37,660 nt of DNA from a virus, in IMG/VR virus record IMGVR_UViG_3300031395_000004, positions 1-37,660 of that record; one strand, 5' to 3'. The notes below the pieces were generated by a model, which saw only the letters and a program-made list of their open reading frames with translations, did no database searches and was not told where the DNA came from. The translations under genes and the position numbers were made by a program. Below are positions 7,312 through 15,227 of this stretch, one piece after another. The stretch's first letter is position 1, and every line of letters begins with the position of its first letter.

Positions 7312-7521
7312 ACCTGAACCTTCATTACTAGCTTCAGATTCACTAATCGCATGCCATTCGTTAATCATGCCATTTAGTCTGGCAATGTCTTGTAAATGGT
7401 TTTTAATTTTATTAACTGATTCGTCTATTGGACACTTCTTATTCATGGCACGCTCTAGTTCTTCGTAGACAACTAGTCGTTCTTTCATAAGGTCCATTAA
7501 CACAATATTTTTTAATCTCAT
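7285..7521 (-). CDS. Hypothetical helical protein, 78 aa
   Basis: A mostly helical small protein (LVVYEELERAMNKKCPIDES). The C-terminal tail GMNKKTENE is produced by the tandem 19-bp repeat at 7268-7311, so the natural C-terminus was probably changed by that duplication. No family is recognised. It heads the small-gene operon running to 5221. Confidence 0.6.
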   Translation of the reverse strand: MRLKNIVLMDLMKERLVVYEELERAMNKKCPIDESVNKIKNHLQDIARLNGMINEWHAISESEASNEGSGMNKKTENE

Positions 7522-7583
7522 AATACTAATATAATGAAATTATTTAATAAATAAATAGAAAAGTGGTTTTTTTTAGAGTAAAA

Positions 7584-8069
7584 TCACATATTTTCTTGGA
7601 AAGATGTTTCGAAAGATTTGTAAAGGTCTATGTATGTGTTTATTTCCATAGTAGATTTCTTGACGTTATAATTAAAAATGTATTCCCATAGTTTCTTCAT
7701 ATGGATTACCACACTGTTATTGTCATCATAAAAAGATTCTAAGTAATTATCAAGTAAATAAACATATACAACATCATTATCTTCAAATTGTATGTTTTCA
7801 GTGTTTACTAATGAGCAGGTTTTATTATAACACCAGTTGTAGTGATTTATTCTATCCTTGTCACCCATCATATCATGACCTAAGTAAGTTGTTTCAATCA
7901 AGTCATCTAAAGTTAGTATGAAATCTAGATATAGGTCACTTCTTTCGTAAACAATATTATTACTATTGTAAATTAGCTCTGTCTCAATCTTAGACAGAGG
8001 TTTAGGCATTTTGCTTAATATTTTATCTATCTTGTCTATCATATTAATCAACCAAGTTTTCATTTCCAT
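7584..8069 (-). CDS. Hypothetical protein, 161 aa
   Basis: An acidic protein rich in Asp, Asn and Tyr, with predicted helices throughout (MEMKTWLINMIDKIDKILSK at the N-terminus). No recognised motif. It overlaps the 3' end of the M15 peptidase gene by 26 nt, which suggests translational coupling and possibly a role beside that enzyme, such as lysis control or virion assembly; this is inference only. Confidence 0.6.
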   Translation of the reverse strand: MEMKTWLINMIDKIDKILSKMPKPLSKIETELIYNSNNIVYERSDLYLDFILTLDDLIETTYLGHDMMGDKDRINHYNWCYNKTCSLVNTENIQFEDNDVVYVYLLDNYLESFYDDNNSVVIHMKKLWEYIFNYNVKKSTMEINTYIDLYKSFETSFQENM

Positions 8070-8649
8070 TATAGTGAAGGTAAGTTGTTTCTCCGTTAAC
8101 CTTTGTTGCTATAAATACGTTACCTCGGTTATTACCTTCTCTGTAAGATGCGTGTATCCATTGTGGTTCCCCATCTTTAGGAAACTCAGCTATCAATTGG
8201 TCAAATTCTAAATTATCTTTAATATAATGAAACATCTCAGCGTTAGTTTTATGTTCGTATGTATCATCTATGTCTATAGCAGCACCATCGTTAGCCATGT
8301 GTTGTGAAGTTGAACTCCCACCTAATTCATCATTAAGTTCTTCACTTCTAAATAAAGACGTTACAATGATAGGGCCACCTGCCCAAACTCTTAATGGGTC
8401 AAATAGATTCCTACATAAAACTCTAATACGTTCTAATTGTTCTTCATTAGGTGTATTATCGATATCGTTTATTACGGCCGTTCTACTTTTTATTACTTCT
8501 TTATAATTAACGTATTTTGATATTTCCATTTTGTTTGCTTTTGGCTCTGACTTTTCTTCTTTTTTATATGAACGTGGCTCTGAATTCAACATCTTTCTTA
8601 TTACTTTGTTTTTTATAAAATTATTAATGTAAGGTTTTTTGAAATCCAT
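8044..8649 (-). CDS. M15-family zinc peptidase (endolysin candidate)
   Basis: Residues 41-201 form a peptidase M15A-like domain. The zinc ligands are visible: His117 and Asp126 in SQHMANDGAAIDID and His166 in QWIHAS, with the TSLFRSEELN segment before them. Such enzymes cleave the D-Ala-D-Ala or L-Ala-D-Glu bonds of peptidoglycan peptides. Family members usually begin near Met41 (MEISKYVNYKE); here there is a basic 40-residue extension with no signal peptide. The first Met is favoured because TATAATAAAA sits exactly nine nucleotides before it. The enzyme could be the endolysin, released by the spanin/holin system, or a virion-associated lysin. Confidence 0.88.
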   Translation of the reverse strand: MDFKKPYINNFIKNKVIRKMLNSEPRSYKKEEKSEPKANKMEISKYVNYKEVIKSRTAVINDIDNTPNEEQLERIRVLCRNLFDPLRVWAGGPIIVTSLFRSEELNDELGGSSTSQHMANDGAAIDIDDTYEHKTNAEMFHYIKDNLEFDQLIAEFPKDGEPQWIHASYREGNNRGNVFIATKVNGETTYLHYNGNENLVD

Positions 8650-8658
8650 AGCTCTTTT

Positions 8659-8664
8659 ATTATA
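8659..8664 (-). promoter_or_regulatory. TATAAT element before the M15 peptidase
   Basis: Minus-strand ATATTTATAATAAAAGAGCT precedes the ATG, with nine bases between TATAAT and the start. The same element at the same distance occurs before the genes starting at 15208 and 30905. Confidence 0.5.
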
Positions 8665-8683
8665 AATATAAACTAAAACAAAA

Positions 8684-8708
8684 AAACCTACTCGTTAAAG
8701 TAGGTTTG
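8684..8708 (-). terminator. Intrinsic terminator
   Basis: AACCTACT and AGTAGGTT form a stem with a short AT-rich loop (about 8685-8706), followed on the minus strand by seven T. It ends the transcript containing the 8728-9102 gene, just upstream of the M15 promoter-like element. Confidence 0.75.
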
Positions 8709-8727
8709 TTAGGTACATTTGTTTGAA

Positions 8728-9102
8728 TTATTCTTTTTCGTTTTCTTTTCCAGCGCTCTTAACGTTACTCAATAAACTCTTAAATTGAGTTGTTTCGTCA
8801 ACTCTGTTTTTAGCCGTAGGAGTTCCTATCGTGTCTTCAGATTTATAGCCCATTAGTTTTTTCATCTTGGACATGTCTTCGCTGATTAATTTATTATCCG
8901 ATTCACTCAGAGGTATAGCTTCACCTTCTTGTAGTGACCCTTCCCATCTAACTTTAATTGTCTTATTACCGTCGTTTAATTCGAATACTTTATTATCCTC
9001 TTTAAGAACTTCAGGTATTCTAGTTAGAGCTTCATCAATGCTTTTAAATTCTTTTTTGAAGTTAACCCTTTTTGTTGCAGTTTTTTTACTATTTGATTCC
9101 AT
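8728..9102 (-). CDS. Probable virion/core protein, paralogue of the next gene
   Basis: A 124-residue protein. Nearly all of it aligns by eye with the C-terminal third of the 9127-10101 protein: KRVNFKKEF, then the RIPE/LIPE segment, FELNDGNKTIKVRWEGS against FELTDGNESYEIKWVGS, and EDMSKMKKLMGY against EDFSKIKHLMGY. The two are adjacent, so a tandem partial duplication is likely. No enzymatic motif is seen. The neighbourhood and the LMGY-type motif suggest a structural or scaffold-associated protein, which is inference. Confidence 0.7.
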   Translation of the reverse strand: MESNSKKTATKRVNFKKEFKSIDEALTRIPEVLKEDNKVFELNDGNKTIKVRWEGSLQEGEAIPLSESDNKLISEDMSKMKKLMGYKSEDTIGTPTAKNRVDETTQFKSLLSNVKSAGKENEKE

Positions 9103-9126
9103 TTAATTGTTTTTAATTTAGTCTTA

Positions 9127-10101
9127 TTATGCTGAGCATACTTCACATAAATGTGATTTTGCATATTCTTCTTCTGTCATAACACAATCACAGTTATCGC
9201 ATTTACATTCTTTATCGTCTTCTTCATTTTTGAATCCGTAGCCCATACCAGCTTTTAATGTGTTGTTTTCGTTCATTCTTTCTTTACCATCTAGGTTACC
9301 TAGAGTAGTTTTAGAATTGTAACCCATTAAGTGTTTTATTTTTGAGAAATCTTCATTCATTAAATCTTCTGAATTAGCTTTAAGTACTACAGCTTTACCC
9401 TCATTCATTGAACCGACCCATTTGATTTCATAACTTTCATTACCATCAGTTAACTCAAATCTCTTTTCGTCTACTTTAAATGATTCTGGTATTAATTTTA
9501 AAGCATTACCCACACCATTAAAAGGTGTTTTAAATTTAATTCTTTTCATACCTTCTGTTGCTATTTTCTTAGGTTTTACTCTTTCACCCTTTCTCGTATC
9601 AATTTCGATATCATCACCCATTGAAGTCGTTGGTGTTGTGGATTTATGTCTCTTATCTGATGAAGCGTTAGCTCTATCAACTAATTTTTTACCAAACTCA
9701 GCGTCTGACGCACCCCATACAGGTTCAGTATTACCGTTTTCGTCACCAGTATATGTTTTATTACCCATCTTTGTACTACCTTCGATAGCTTCTTTAGCTC
9801 TTTCTTTATAAGTTTCATTAGGCTCTCTATCAAACTCAACCATTTCTTGACCGTTCATTATTTCCATATCTTCATGATACTCCTTCTCATCGTCATTGGT
9901 ATTGTATTTTTTAGCGTCGATTGAATCTTCGTCGTCTTGCTTCAAATTCTTATCATAATCACCCATCTTTTTCTCAGTGTCCTTATAATATGAATTGTTT
10001 TGACCTTTACTGGTATTTTGTGCTTTTTTAGTAACTTTTTCACCTGAAATTGACGCTTCAGAGATTAATTTATCTAGTTCTTTTTTTACTATTTTTTTCA
10101 T
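9127..10101 (-). CDS. Probable virion/core protein with C-terminal zinc knuckle
   Basis: A 324-residue, highly charged protein. The N-terminus KKELDKLISEASISGEK contains LISE|A, fitting the (L/I)xE cleavage rule of T4-type prohead proteases. Residues about 20-190 are low-complexity, Asp/Glu/Lys/Asn-rich and likely unstructured. Residues about 195-285 share a domain with the 8728-9102 protein. The tail has six Cys (CKCDNCDC ... LCEVC), which can form a zinc-binding site. This resembles internal or scaffold proteins of large phage heads. No catalytic motif is seen. Confidence 0.7.
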   Translation of the reverse strand: MKKIVKKELDKLISEASISGEKVTKKAQNTSKGQNNSYYKDTEKKMGDYDKNLKQDDEDSIDAKKYNTNDDEKEYHEDMEIMNGQEMVEFDREPNETYKERAKEAIEGSTKMGNKTYTGDENGNTEPVWGASDAEFGKKLVDRANASSDKRHKSTTPTTSMGDDIEIDTRKGERVKPKKIATEGMKRIKFKTPFNGVGNALKLIPESFKVDEKRFELTDGNESYEIKWVGSMNEGKAVVLKANSEDLMNEDFSKIKHLMGYNSKTTLGNLDGKERMNENNTLKAGMGYGFKNEEDDKECKCDNCDCVMTEEEYAKSHLCEVCSA

Positions 10102-10135
10102 TTTATTGGTTTATATATATATATAAATATGTTAT

Positions 10136-10747
10136 TTATTGTATAGAGTTTAACAATCTTGATAAATCTGCAACGTCATCTTTATGAACTACCACAGTCT
10201 GTCCGTTATCTTGTGTTAAAATAATTTTATTGCCGTTATCTTTAACTTCCACTGCATATACTGAACCAGCACCAACATTAGCGCTGAAATCTTCTGATAC
10301 TACAGAACCTTTTGTCTTTGTAGTTTTAACGACGTTGTCAATAGCTCCTTGACTACAGCCACCATCTTGAGCTACTTTATTATTATTTAACTTAGTGCAA
10401 TCATCAAAGTCTACCATTTCACCGTTAGGGTAGGCAGTCTTCTCAGTGTTTTCAGATTCCATTATTTTCTTTAGCTGACTCTCGGTTATTTTTAACACTT
10501 TATGTTCAGCAATTAATTTCCAGTCGCCCCAGTCATCTAAAAAAACTTTCTTAAGTTCATCTTTAACATTAGGCCCCCAGTCAGTTACAGCATAATAAGG
10601 TTTTTTAACCTTTTTACCAGTTTTACCATCAGTAAACTCTAAGTATTTCATATCTGAACGAACCTTTCTTCTAAGTAGTCCATTTTTATATACTTGACCA
10701 TTTTTTATTTGGTTCTTACTACCTATGTTTCTTCTAATGATATTCAT
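10136..10747 (-). CDS. Hypothetical protein with ITESQLKKI motif
   Basis: A 203-residue protein. The N-terminal part (residues 1-95) is basic and ends in LKITESQLKKIMES, a motif that recurs in variant form in the upstream gene and, from memory, in virion-associated proteins of related phages. A second domain follows (from about 130), rich in beta strands (AVEVKDNGNKIILTQDNGQ). It starts within the stop codon of the upstream gene (TAATG), so the two are translationally coupled. Confidence 0.65.
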   Translation of the reverse strand: MNIIRRNIGSKNQIKNGQVYKNGLLRRKVRSDMKYLEFTDGKTGKKVKKPYYAVTDWGPNVKDELKKVFLDDWGDWKLIAEHKVLKITESQLKKIMESENTEKTAYPNGEMVDFDDCTKLNNNKVAQDGGCSQGAIDNVVKTTKTKGSVVSEDFSANVGAGSVYAVEVKDNGNKIILTQDNGQTVVVHKDDVADLSRLLNSIQ

Positions 10748-11961
10748 TACTTACTCTTTTTAGTTCTGTTCTGTTTATTGCCAGCAGTCCAGAAACTACT
10801 ATTACCACCTACTGGTGCATCGTAAGCAAAAGTACCACTATCACCACCAACACTAACTGTTGTTGTTGATTCTTCTAAGTCTTCGTCAATACCGTATTGT
10901 TCCTTTACGTCTTTAACGCAAGATTCATATTTTTCTTTATCTTCTCTACCCACTGAAGCTGTACATATTGCCCATGGATTGATTTCTTGCTCTTCTGATA
11001 AATCTTTAAGAGCCTCTTCTGGACTATCTCCTGTGTCTTTTCTTATTGGACCGTTAAATGATGCGCCACCTACATAAGCTCCGCTTGAGGCGGCCCCTGT
11101 GGACTCTGGTAGCTGATTTAGTAATGATACTAACTCCTCATCATTACCATAAGTATTTAAAATTTCTTCTTTTGTTTCAGGGGTTATCAGGGCTAAGTCA
11201 CCCCTATCAAAAGCTTTAGGGTCTTGATAAGCTTTCATTTCACCTTTAATTAATTTGTCGTTAACAAAATTAGTGTAAGCTTCAGGTTCTGGATTACCAG
11301 GTATTTCTTCATAAGGTTCAACTACTTCGTTATCAAAAGCACCACCTAATAAGGCGAATAATTTATCTTTGTGTTTGAATATGCATAATGAATCTTCACC
11401 ATAATACACTAAACTCATTATTTCTTTATCGGCCTTTATTGGTTCACGTTCGTTACTTACCTCGTCATCTGATTGATTGTATGGTGCTGTAGGGTCGTTT
11501 TCAGCGCCAGCTGGATAGCCACCGTCTAATTCATTCAGAGCTTCGTTTTTTTCTTTAATCTTTTTGTACACCTCCTTTACTTTCCTTCTAAAACCTGCTT
11601 TAGGCGTCATGTATTCTTTGATACCTGACTTTTCATCAGCTAACTGAATCAAACCTTCTTTTTTTAGTAGGTTAAATAACTTACCCTTAGTAAAGCCTAA
11701 CTCTTCCCAATAAGGAGAAAATGGAATTGGCTTTGGTAATGATAAAACATCCTTAATAAATACAATTAATTCTTCTGCAAATTCAGTTAAATTAATTTCT
11801 TTATTCTCACCTTCATTAAGATTAGTTTTACCACTATTATTGTTACTGAACAACCTATTATATTGGTCCTCATTTATTCTTATAATCTTTTTTGAAGGTT
11901 TTTTAATTTCCAAGTCTTTCAACATTAGAATTTGCCTTTCATTTAATTTTAATCTTTTCAT
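10747..11961 (-). CDS. Hypothetical probable virion protein, 404 aa
   Basis: The N-terminus carries two variants of one motif, LKLNERQILMLKD and IIRINEDQYNRLF, then a Glu/Asn-rich segment with LNEG that could be a processing site. Residues 55-150 look like a helical domain with Lys/Arg-rich helices (KEVYKKIKEKNEAL). The C-terminal half is acidic and Gly/Ser-rich, with three Cys in CTASVGREDKEKYESCVKDV. No enzyme motif is recognised. Coupled to the 10136-10747 gene, it probably encodes part of the head or a packaged protein; this is inferred from context. Confidence 0.65.
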   Translation of the reverse strand: MKRLKLNERQILMLKDLEIKKPSKKIIRINEDQYNRLFSNNNSGKTNLNEGENKEINLTEFAEELIVFIKDVLSLPKPIPFSPYWEELGFTKGKLFNLLKKEGLIQLADEKSGIKEYMTPKAGFRRKVKEVYKKIKEKNEALNELDGGYPAGAENDPTAPYNQSDDEVSNEREPIKADKEIMSLVYYGEDSLCIFKHKDKLFALLGGAFDNEVVEPYEEIPGNPEPEAYTNFVNDKLIKGEMKAYQDPKAFDRGDLALITPETKEEILNTYGNDEELVSLLNQLPESTGAASSGAYVGGASFNGPIRKDTGDSPEEALKDLSEEQEINPWAICTASVGREDKEKYESCVKDVKEQYGIDEDLEESTTTVSVGGDSGTFAYDAPVGGNSSFWTAGNKQNRTKKSK

Positions 11962-12021
11962 GAATTTAAATTTTCGCTAGTCGTTTATGTGTTTTGTTAT
12001 AAATAGTGGGAATAATGATAA

Positions 12022-12042
12022 AAACCCTCATTGAGGGCTTTT
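12022..12042 (-). terminator. Intrinsic terminator
   Basis: CCCTCA and TGAGGG (12025-12037) form a short stable stem; on the minus strand it is followed by TTTTTATC. It ends the transcript of the 12069-12845 gene. Confidence 0.7.
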
Positions 12043-12068
12043 AAGTGTTAATAATGTGTTTATTTATG

Positions 12069-12845
12069 TCAAAAAGTTAGACCGAAGCCTATTTGGGGGC
12101 CAAAAATGACATTATAGTTACTTAAATTTATGGTTGCACCAGCGCCAGTGTAGAAACCAAACCTTAATTTCCTCTTTTTAGTGAATTTTTTAAGTGCTGG
12201 GTGAGTTGAAGGGTCGATTAATACGGAATTTAATTCTTTGACTTCAAAATTAGGGTAATCAGAAGATGCAAACATTTCAACATTACCCTCCTCAGTTGTT
12301 CTTAGACCTTGTATTATGTTAAACTTAATAATATCTCTAGTTATTTTAGTACCAATAGCCGTCATCGCATTGGTTGTTGTATCTAATTTAAACCTAGTTT
12401 CACCTGATATAAACCTATAGTTTCGTTCGTCATATACCCTTTCATAATCCCAAACAAACGCTTTAGTGTTATCAGGTAATTCCACTAACTTAGTTTTCTC
12501 AACAAAAACGGTATCTGATTTAATGTTAGCTATCGTTTCAGTTAGTTGACTTATTTTACCAGTGAACCTACCTTTAACTTCTGCTAACCTATCGTTCAAT
12601 TTTTTAACATCAGACTCATTTTTAGCAACTAGTATTTGTTTAGAGTACTCTAATTGACCTATCTTGTTTTTACTAACCCTTACTGAGTCTCTTAACGCTA
12701 ATTGATTTTGCTTTGCTATTTCTAAGTCCTGTTCGATTGATTGGTATTTATTATAACCCCAATATGCCGCACCGAATATCATTAAAAATATGATAGCAGT
12801 AACTGCCACCCTTGAATTTAATACTTTACTTATAAAACTTTTCAT
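12069..12845 (-). CDS. Spanin-like membrane-anchored coiled-coil protein
   Basis: A 258-residue protein. Residues 1-12 are basic and 13-31 form one transmembrane helix (VAVTAIIFLMIFGAAYWGY), giving an N-in topology. Residues about 35-105 are coiled coil. The C-terminal half is beta-rich and ends in alternating strands (LRFGFYTGAGATINLSNYNV, then FGPQIGFGLTF) like outer-membrane barrel strands, finishing in an aromatic Phe as outer-membrane proteins often do. This matches a protein spanning from inner to outer membrane, as unimolecular spanins do in the last step of lysis of Gram-negative hosts. It lies between two cell-wall hydrolase-like genes. Function is inferred from architecture; an alternative is an envelope-remodelling or exclusion protein. 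Confidence 0.6.
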   Translation of the reverse strand: MKSFISKVLNSRVAVTAIIFLMIFGAAYWGYNKYQSIEQDLEIAKQNQLALRDSVRVSKNKIGQLEYSKQILVAKNESDVKKLNDRLAEVKGRFTGKISQLTETIANIKSDTVFVEKTKLVELPDNTKAFVWDYERVYDERNYRFISGETRFKLDTTTNAMTAIGTKITRDIIKFNIIQGLRTTEEGNVEMFASSDYPNFEVKELNSVLIDPSTHPALKKFTKKRKLRFGFYTGAGATINLSNYNVIFGPQIGFGLTF

Positions 12846-12857
12846 TTTTATTTATTT

Positions 12858-13295
12858 TTAGGCTAACCCACTTTGTTGTACTTCGTTTTCGTCACCTTCT
12901 CTTTCCACTGAATATTCTGTGGCCAGTTTCTGGGACCATTGTTCAGCCCAGTTATCATAGAAACCTTTTAATTTTTTAATTGTATTAATTGTTTCATCAC
13001 TAAAAGAAACATTATTACCAGTAAGGTATAGACCGTCAGAGTCTTCTAAAGTAAATTGCCACTCTAAACCATCTAGGGCGTCAAACTTACCAGAGAACAC
13101 AACATTCTTAGTTTCTGGATATACTTTAAACCCAGTAAATTCAACTCTAGGTGTTACTGTGTTTCTAAAATTAGCGTGCTCTTCACTTAACTCATTTGAA
13201 GATAATCCTTCTTCGGTAGATTCTTTAATTAGATTATTATTTCTAGTGATAGATAACATTTTTTTAGTTATCTCATTTTCATATATGTTTTCCAT
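12858..13295 (-). CDS. Hypothetical protein, 145 aa
   Basis: The N-terminus ENEITKKMLSITRNNNLIKE|S carries an IxE-type possible processing site. The middle is beta-rich (VEFTGFKVYPETKNVVFSGK), and a helical segment with LKGFYDNWAEQWSQKLATEY follows. I do not recognise it. It overlaps the amidase-like gene by 17 nt. By neighbours it could be a virion component. Confidence 0.6.
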   Translation of the reverse strand: MENIYENEITKKMLSITRNNNLIKESTEEGLSSNELSEEHANFRNTVTPRVEFTGFKVYPETKNVVFSGKFDALDGLEWQFTLEDSDGLYLTGNNVSFSDETINTIKKLKGFYDNWAEQWSQKLATEYSVEREGDENEVQQSGLA

Positions 13296-13902
13296 AGTTC
13301 TCTATTTTTTTACTGAACTCTTCAATATTAAATGCTGGTGAAATGTCTGTTGCAGTTTTAGAAAAGTTAGCTCTATAATAAATACCTTTCTTTTCACTAA
13401 ACTCACCTATTTTTATATTATTAGGTGAAACATTTCTTTCAATGTCAAATTCATTAATTAATATGTTACACAGTTGAGCTAACGCATTTATCTGAGTTTT
13501 ACTATAAGGGGTCCATCTATTCTTACCTCTCCAACTTTTCTGGTATAGTTTAGGCTCACCTTTATAAACTTCACCACTCCAATTAAAATAACTGCCACTC
13601 GTGAAATCTTTGGCTACCCAGCCTTGGTTTTCTAACACTATTGGTATTACTTGTTTGTTCAAATCCTTACTACCTAAGAAATGTGAGTAATACTTAGGAT
13701 TAAAGTGTTCGTATATTTTACCATTTAATAGTATTGTGTATGCAGCCGTCTTCTTATACTTCCCATTTATCTTGTTTCGCCAAGCTTTAAAATGGTTCAT
13801 GTCAGTTGTTAAAGTGCCGCCTACTACTATTTTATCCTTATCATACTCTTCAGGTATATACGAGCTTTCATTCAACCTGTACTCGTCTTTATTAATATCC
13901 AC
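13279..13902 (-). CDS. Amidase-like (N-acetylmuramoyl-L-alanine amidase fold) protein
   Basis: A 207-residue protein whose order of segments follows amidase_2/PGRP-like proteins of phages: KIVVGGTLT, then AYTILLNGKIYEHFNPKYYS, PIVLENQGWV, WTPYSKTQINALAQLC and RANFSKTATDISPAFN. Active amidases have a zinc-binding His pair in the first strand (HHT) and a later His; here the first strand reads GGT and the later region shows no obvious His. The enzyme may therefore be inactive or use different ligands. The N-terminus has RLNE|SS, an LxE-type site. It lies between the spanin-like gene and a membrane protein, consistent with a cell-wall role. Confidence 0.65.
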   Translation of the reverse strand: MDINKDEYRLNESSYIPEEYDKDKIVVGGTLTTDMNHFKAWRNKINGKYKKTAAYTILLNGKIYEHFNPKYYSHFLGSKDLNKQVIPIVLENQGWVAKDFTSGSYFNWSGEVYKGEPKLYQKSWRGKNRWTPYSKTQINALAQLCNILINEFDIERNVSPNNIKIGEFSEKKGIYYRANFSKTATDISPAFNIEEFSKKIENYGKHI

Positions 13903-15208
13903 GGTTAGTAGGTATTTTTGTAGTGTTATTTCTTGCGTTATGTCTTATTTCTTTAATCTCATCTTCATTAAACCTACTCTTATGTTCTTGTTTAGGTTTT
14001 ATTTTAGTTTTAACACCTTGTGGTTTATCACTCTTTTTTTCTTCACCCTCATTTTCAGTATTACCAGATGCTGAATTTGATATCTTTTTCGTTTCACCAC
14101 TATAAGGATTGGTTTTACTTTCAGCTTTTACAGGTTCTATTTCCTTGTTTAAATTACTTAAATCATTTACATCATTTTTAGTGGTGATACTTTCTTTAAT
14201 TACTTTGTTTGGTTCATAATCGCTCTTACCACTTAGTGTTGTAGCTTGTTCACGAGTTTTTTTAATAGCTTCCTTTAAATCCTCAACACTTAAAGATTCA
14301 GCTGATACTTTACCATCTAAATCAGTTTTGGGTTTTTTTTTACCTTTGAAAAACTTTTTAAAAAAACCATTACTACCGTTCTTTACTTTTTTATTTTTTT
14401 CTTCCTTATTTTTATTTTCTTCCTCTTTAAATACCCAGTTTGTTGCTATAACTAAGCTTATAGCCAATGGGTCAAAAACAATAATGAAAACTAAAATAAA
14501 GTAGTTTACAACTTCATCCATTCCTGTATCGGTTAGTTCAGCTATGTATTTTAATGGACCTAACTCACCTGACACTTCGGTGTCATTTTCCTTATTGAGT
14601 ATAGCCATTTGGTATTTCTGTAATGAATCTGAAGCTACACTGCGCTTTACCTCAATCTCTTTTCTATTCACTTCCTCAACAGCAATTCTTTCTTGTGCTA
14701 ATCTAAGTTCAGCTGTTGATATTGTATTTCTTATACCTGACTCAGTGTTATTATCTCTAACCTGAATTGATGTTACTTTAGCTTTAGAAAGGCTGTTAAT
14801 ACTTTCTGATATTCTATCTAATTCTTTGTCATATCTAGCAACATCGTCAGCATAGAAGTCTTCTTTTTGTTTTAAAAATGAGATTTCGTTTTCAGCTGTT
14901 TTTAGTTTTTGAAATGTTTCTTGATAAGCTGATGATAAGAAACCATAAATACCTCCAGAAGTTATTGCCATTAGAAACGCAACGCCTATTATTAGATATA
15001 TTTTCATCATAAGGTTTATTTTATACCAATATCTTTGTAAGTAACTTGCTGTAACTAATTTACCTAATTCTAACGCAGAGGCCATTATAATTACGGCAAT
15101 CATAGCGCCAGAAAATAATTGACCTATACCGTATACAGAAAATACTGCGGCACATCCAGCAATCGTCAGCGCTGAAAAACCTAGTAAATACCCAAAATGT
15201 AACTTCAT
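13892..15208 (-). CDS. Membrane protein with periplasmic coiled coil
   Basis: A 438-residue protein. Hydrophobic segments lie at about 5-27, 32-52, 66-91 and 243-265. Between the third and fourth is a long coiled coil (about 92-205) that would sit on one side of the membrane. After the last helix comes a Lys/Glu/Asn-rich tail of about 170 residues. Proteins of this layout are annotated in several large marine phages only as coil-containing membrane proteins. It may organise a membrane site during assembly or lysis. The sequence TATAATAAAA lies nine bases before the start. Confidence 0.7.
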   Translation of the reverse strand: MKLHFGYLLGFSALTIAGCAAVFSVYGIGQLFSGAMIAVIIMASALELGKLVTASYLQRYWYKINLMMKIYLIIGVAFLMAITSGGIYGFLSSAYQETFQKLKTAENEISFLKQKEDFYADDVARYDKELDRISESINSLSKAKVTSIQVRDNNTESGIRNTISTAELRLAQERIAVEEVNRKEIEVKRSVASDSLQKYQMAILNKENDTEVSGELGPLKYIAELTDTGMDEVVNYFILVFIIVFDPLAISLVIATNWVFKEEENKNKEEKNKKVKNGSNGFFKKFFKGKKKPKTDLDGKVSAESLSVEDLKEAIKKTREQATTLSGKSDYEPNKVIKESITTKNDVNDLSNLNKEIEPVKAESKTNPYSGETKKISNSASGNTENEGEEKKSDKPQGVKTKIKPKQEHKSRFNEDEIKEIRHNARNNTTKIPTNRGY

Positions 15209-15217
15209 ATCTTTTTT

Positions 15218-15223
15218 ATTATA
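15218..15223 (-). promoter_or_regulatory. TATAAT element before the 15208 gene
   Basis: Minus-strand ATATTTATAATAAAAAAGAT precedes the ATG; TATAAT ends nine bases before the start codon, as at 8659 and 30915. Confidence 0.5.
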
Positions 15224-15227
15224 AATA

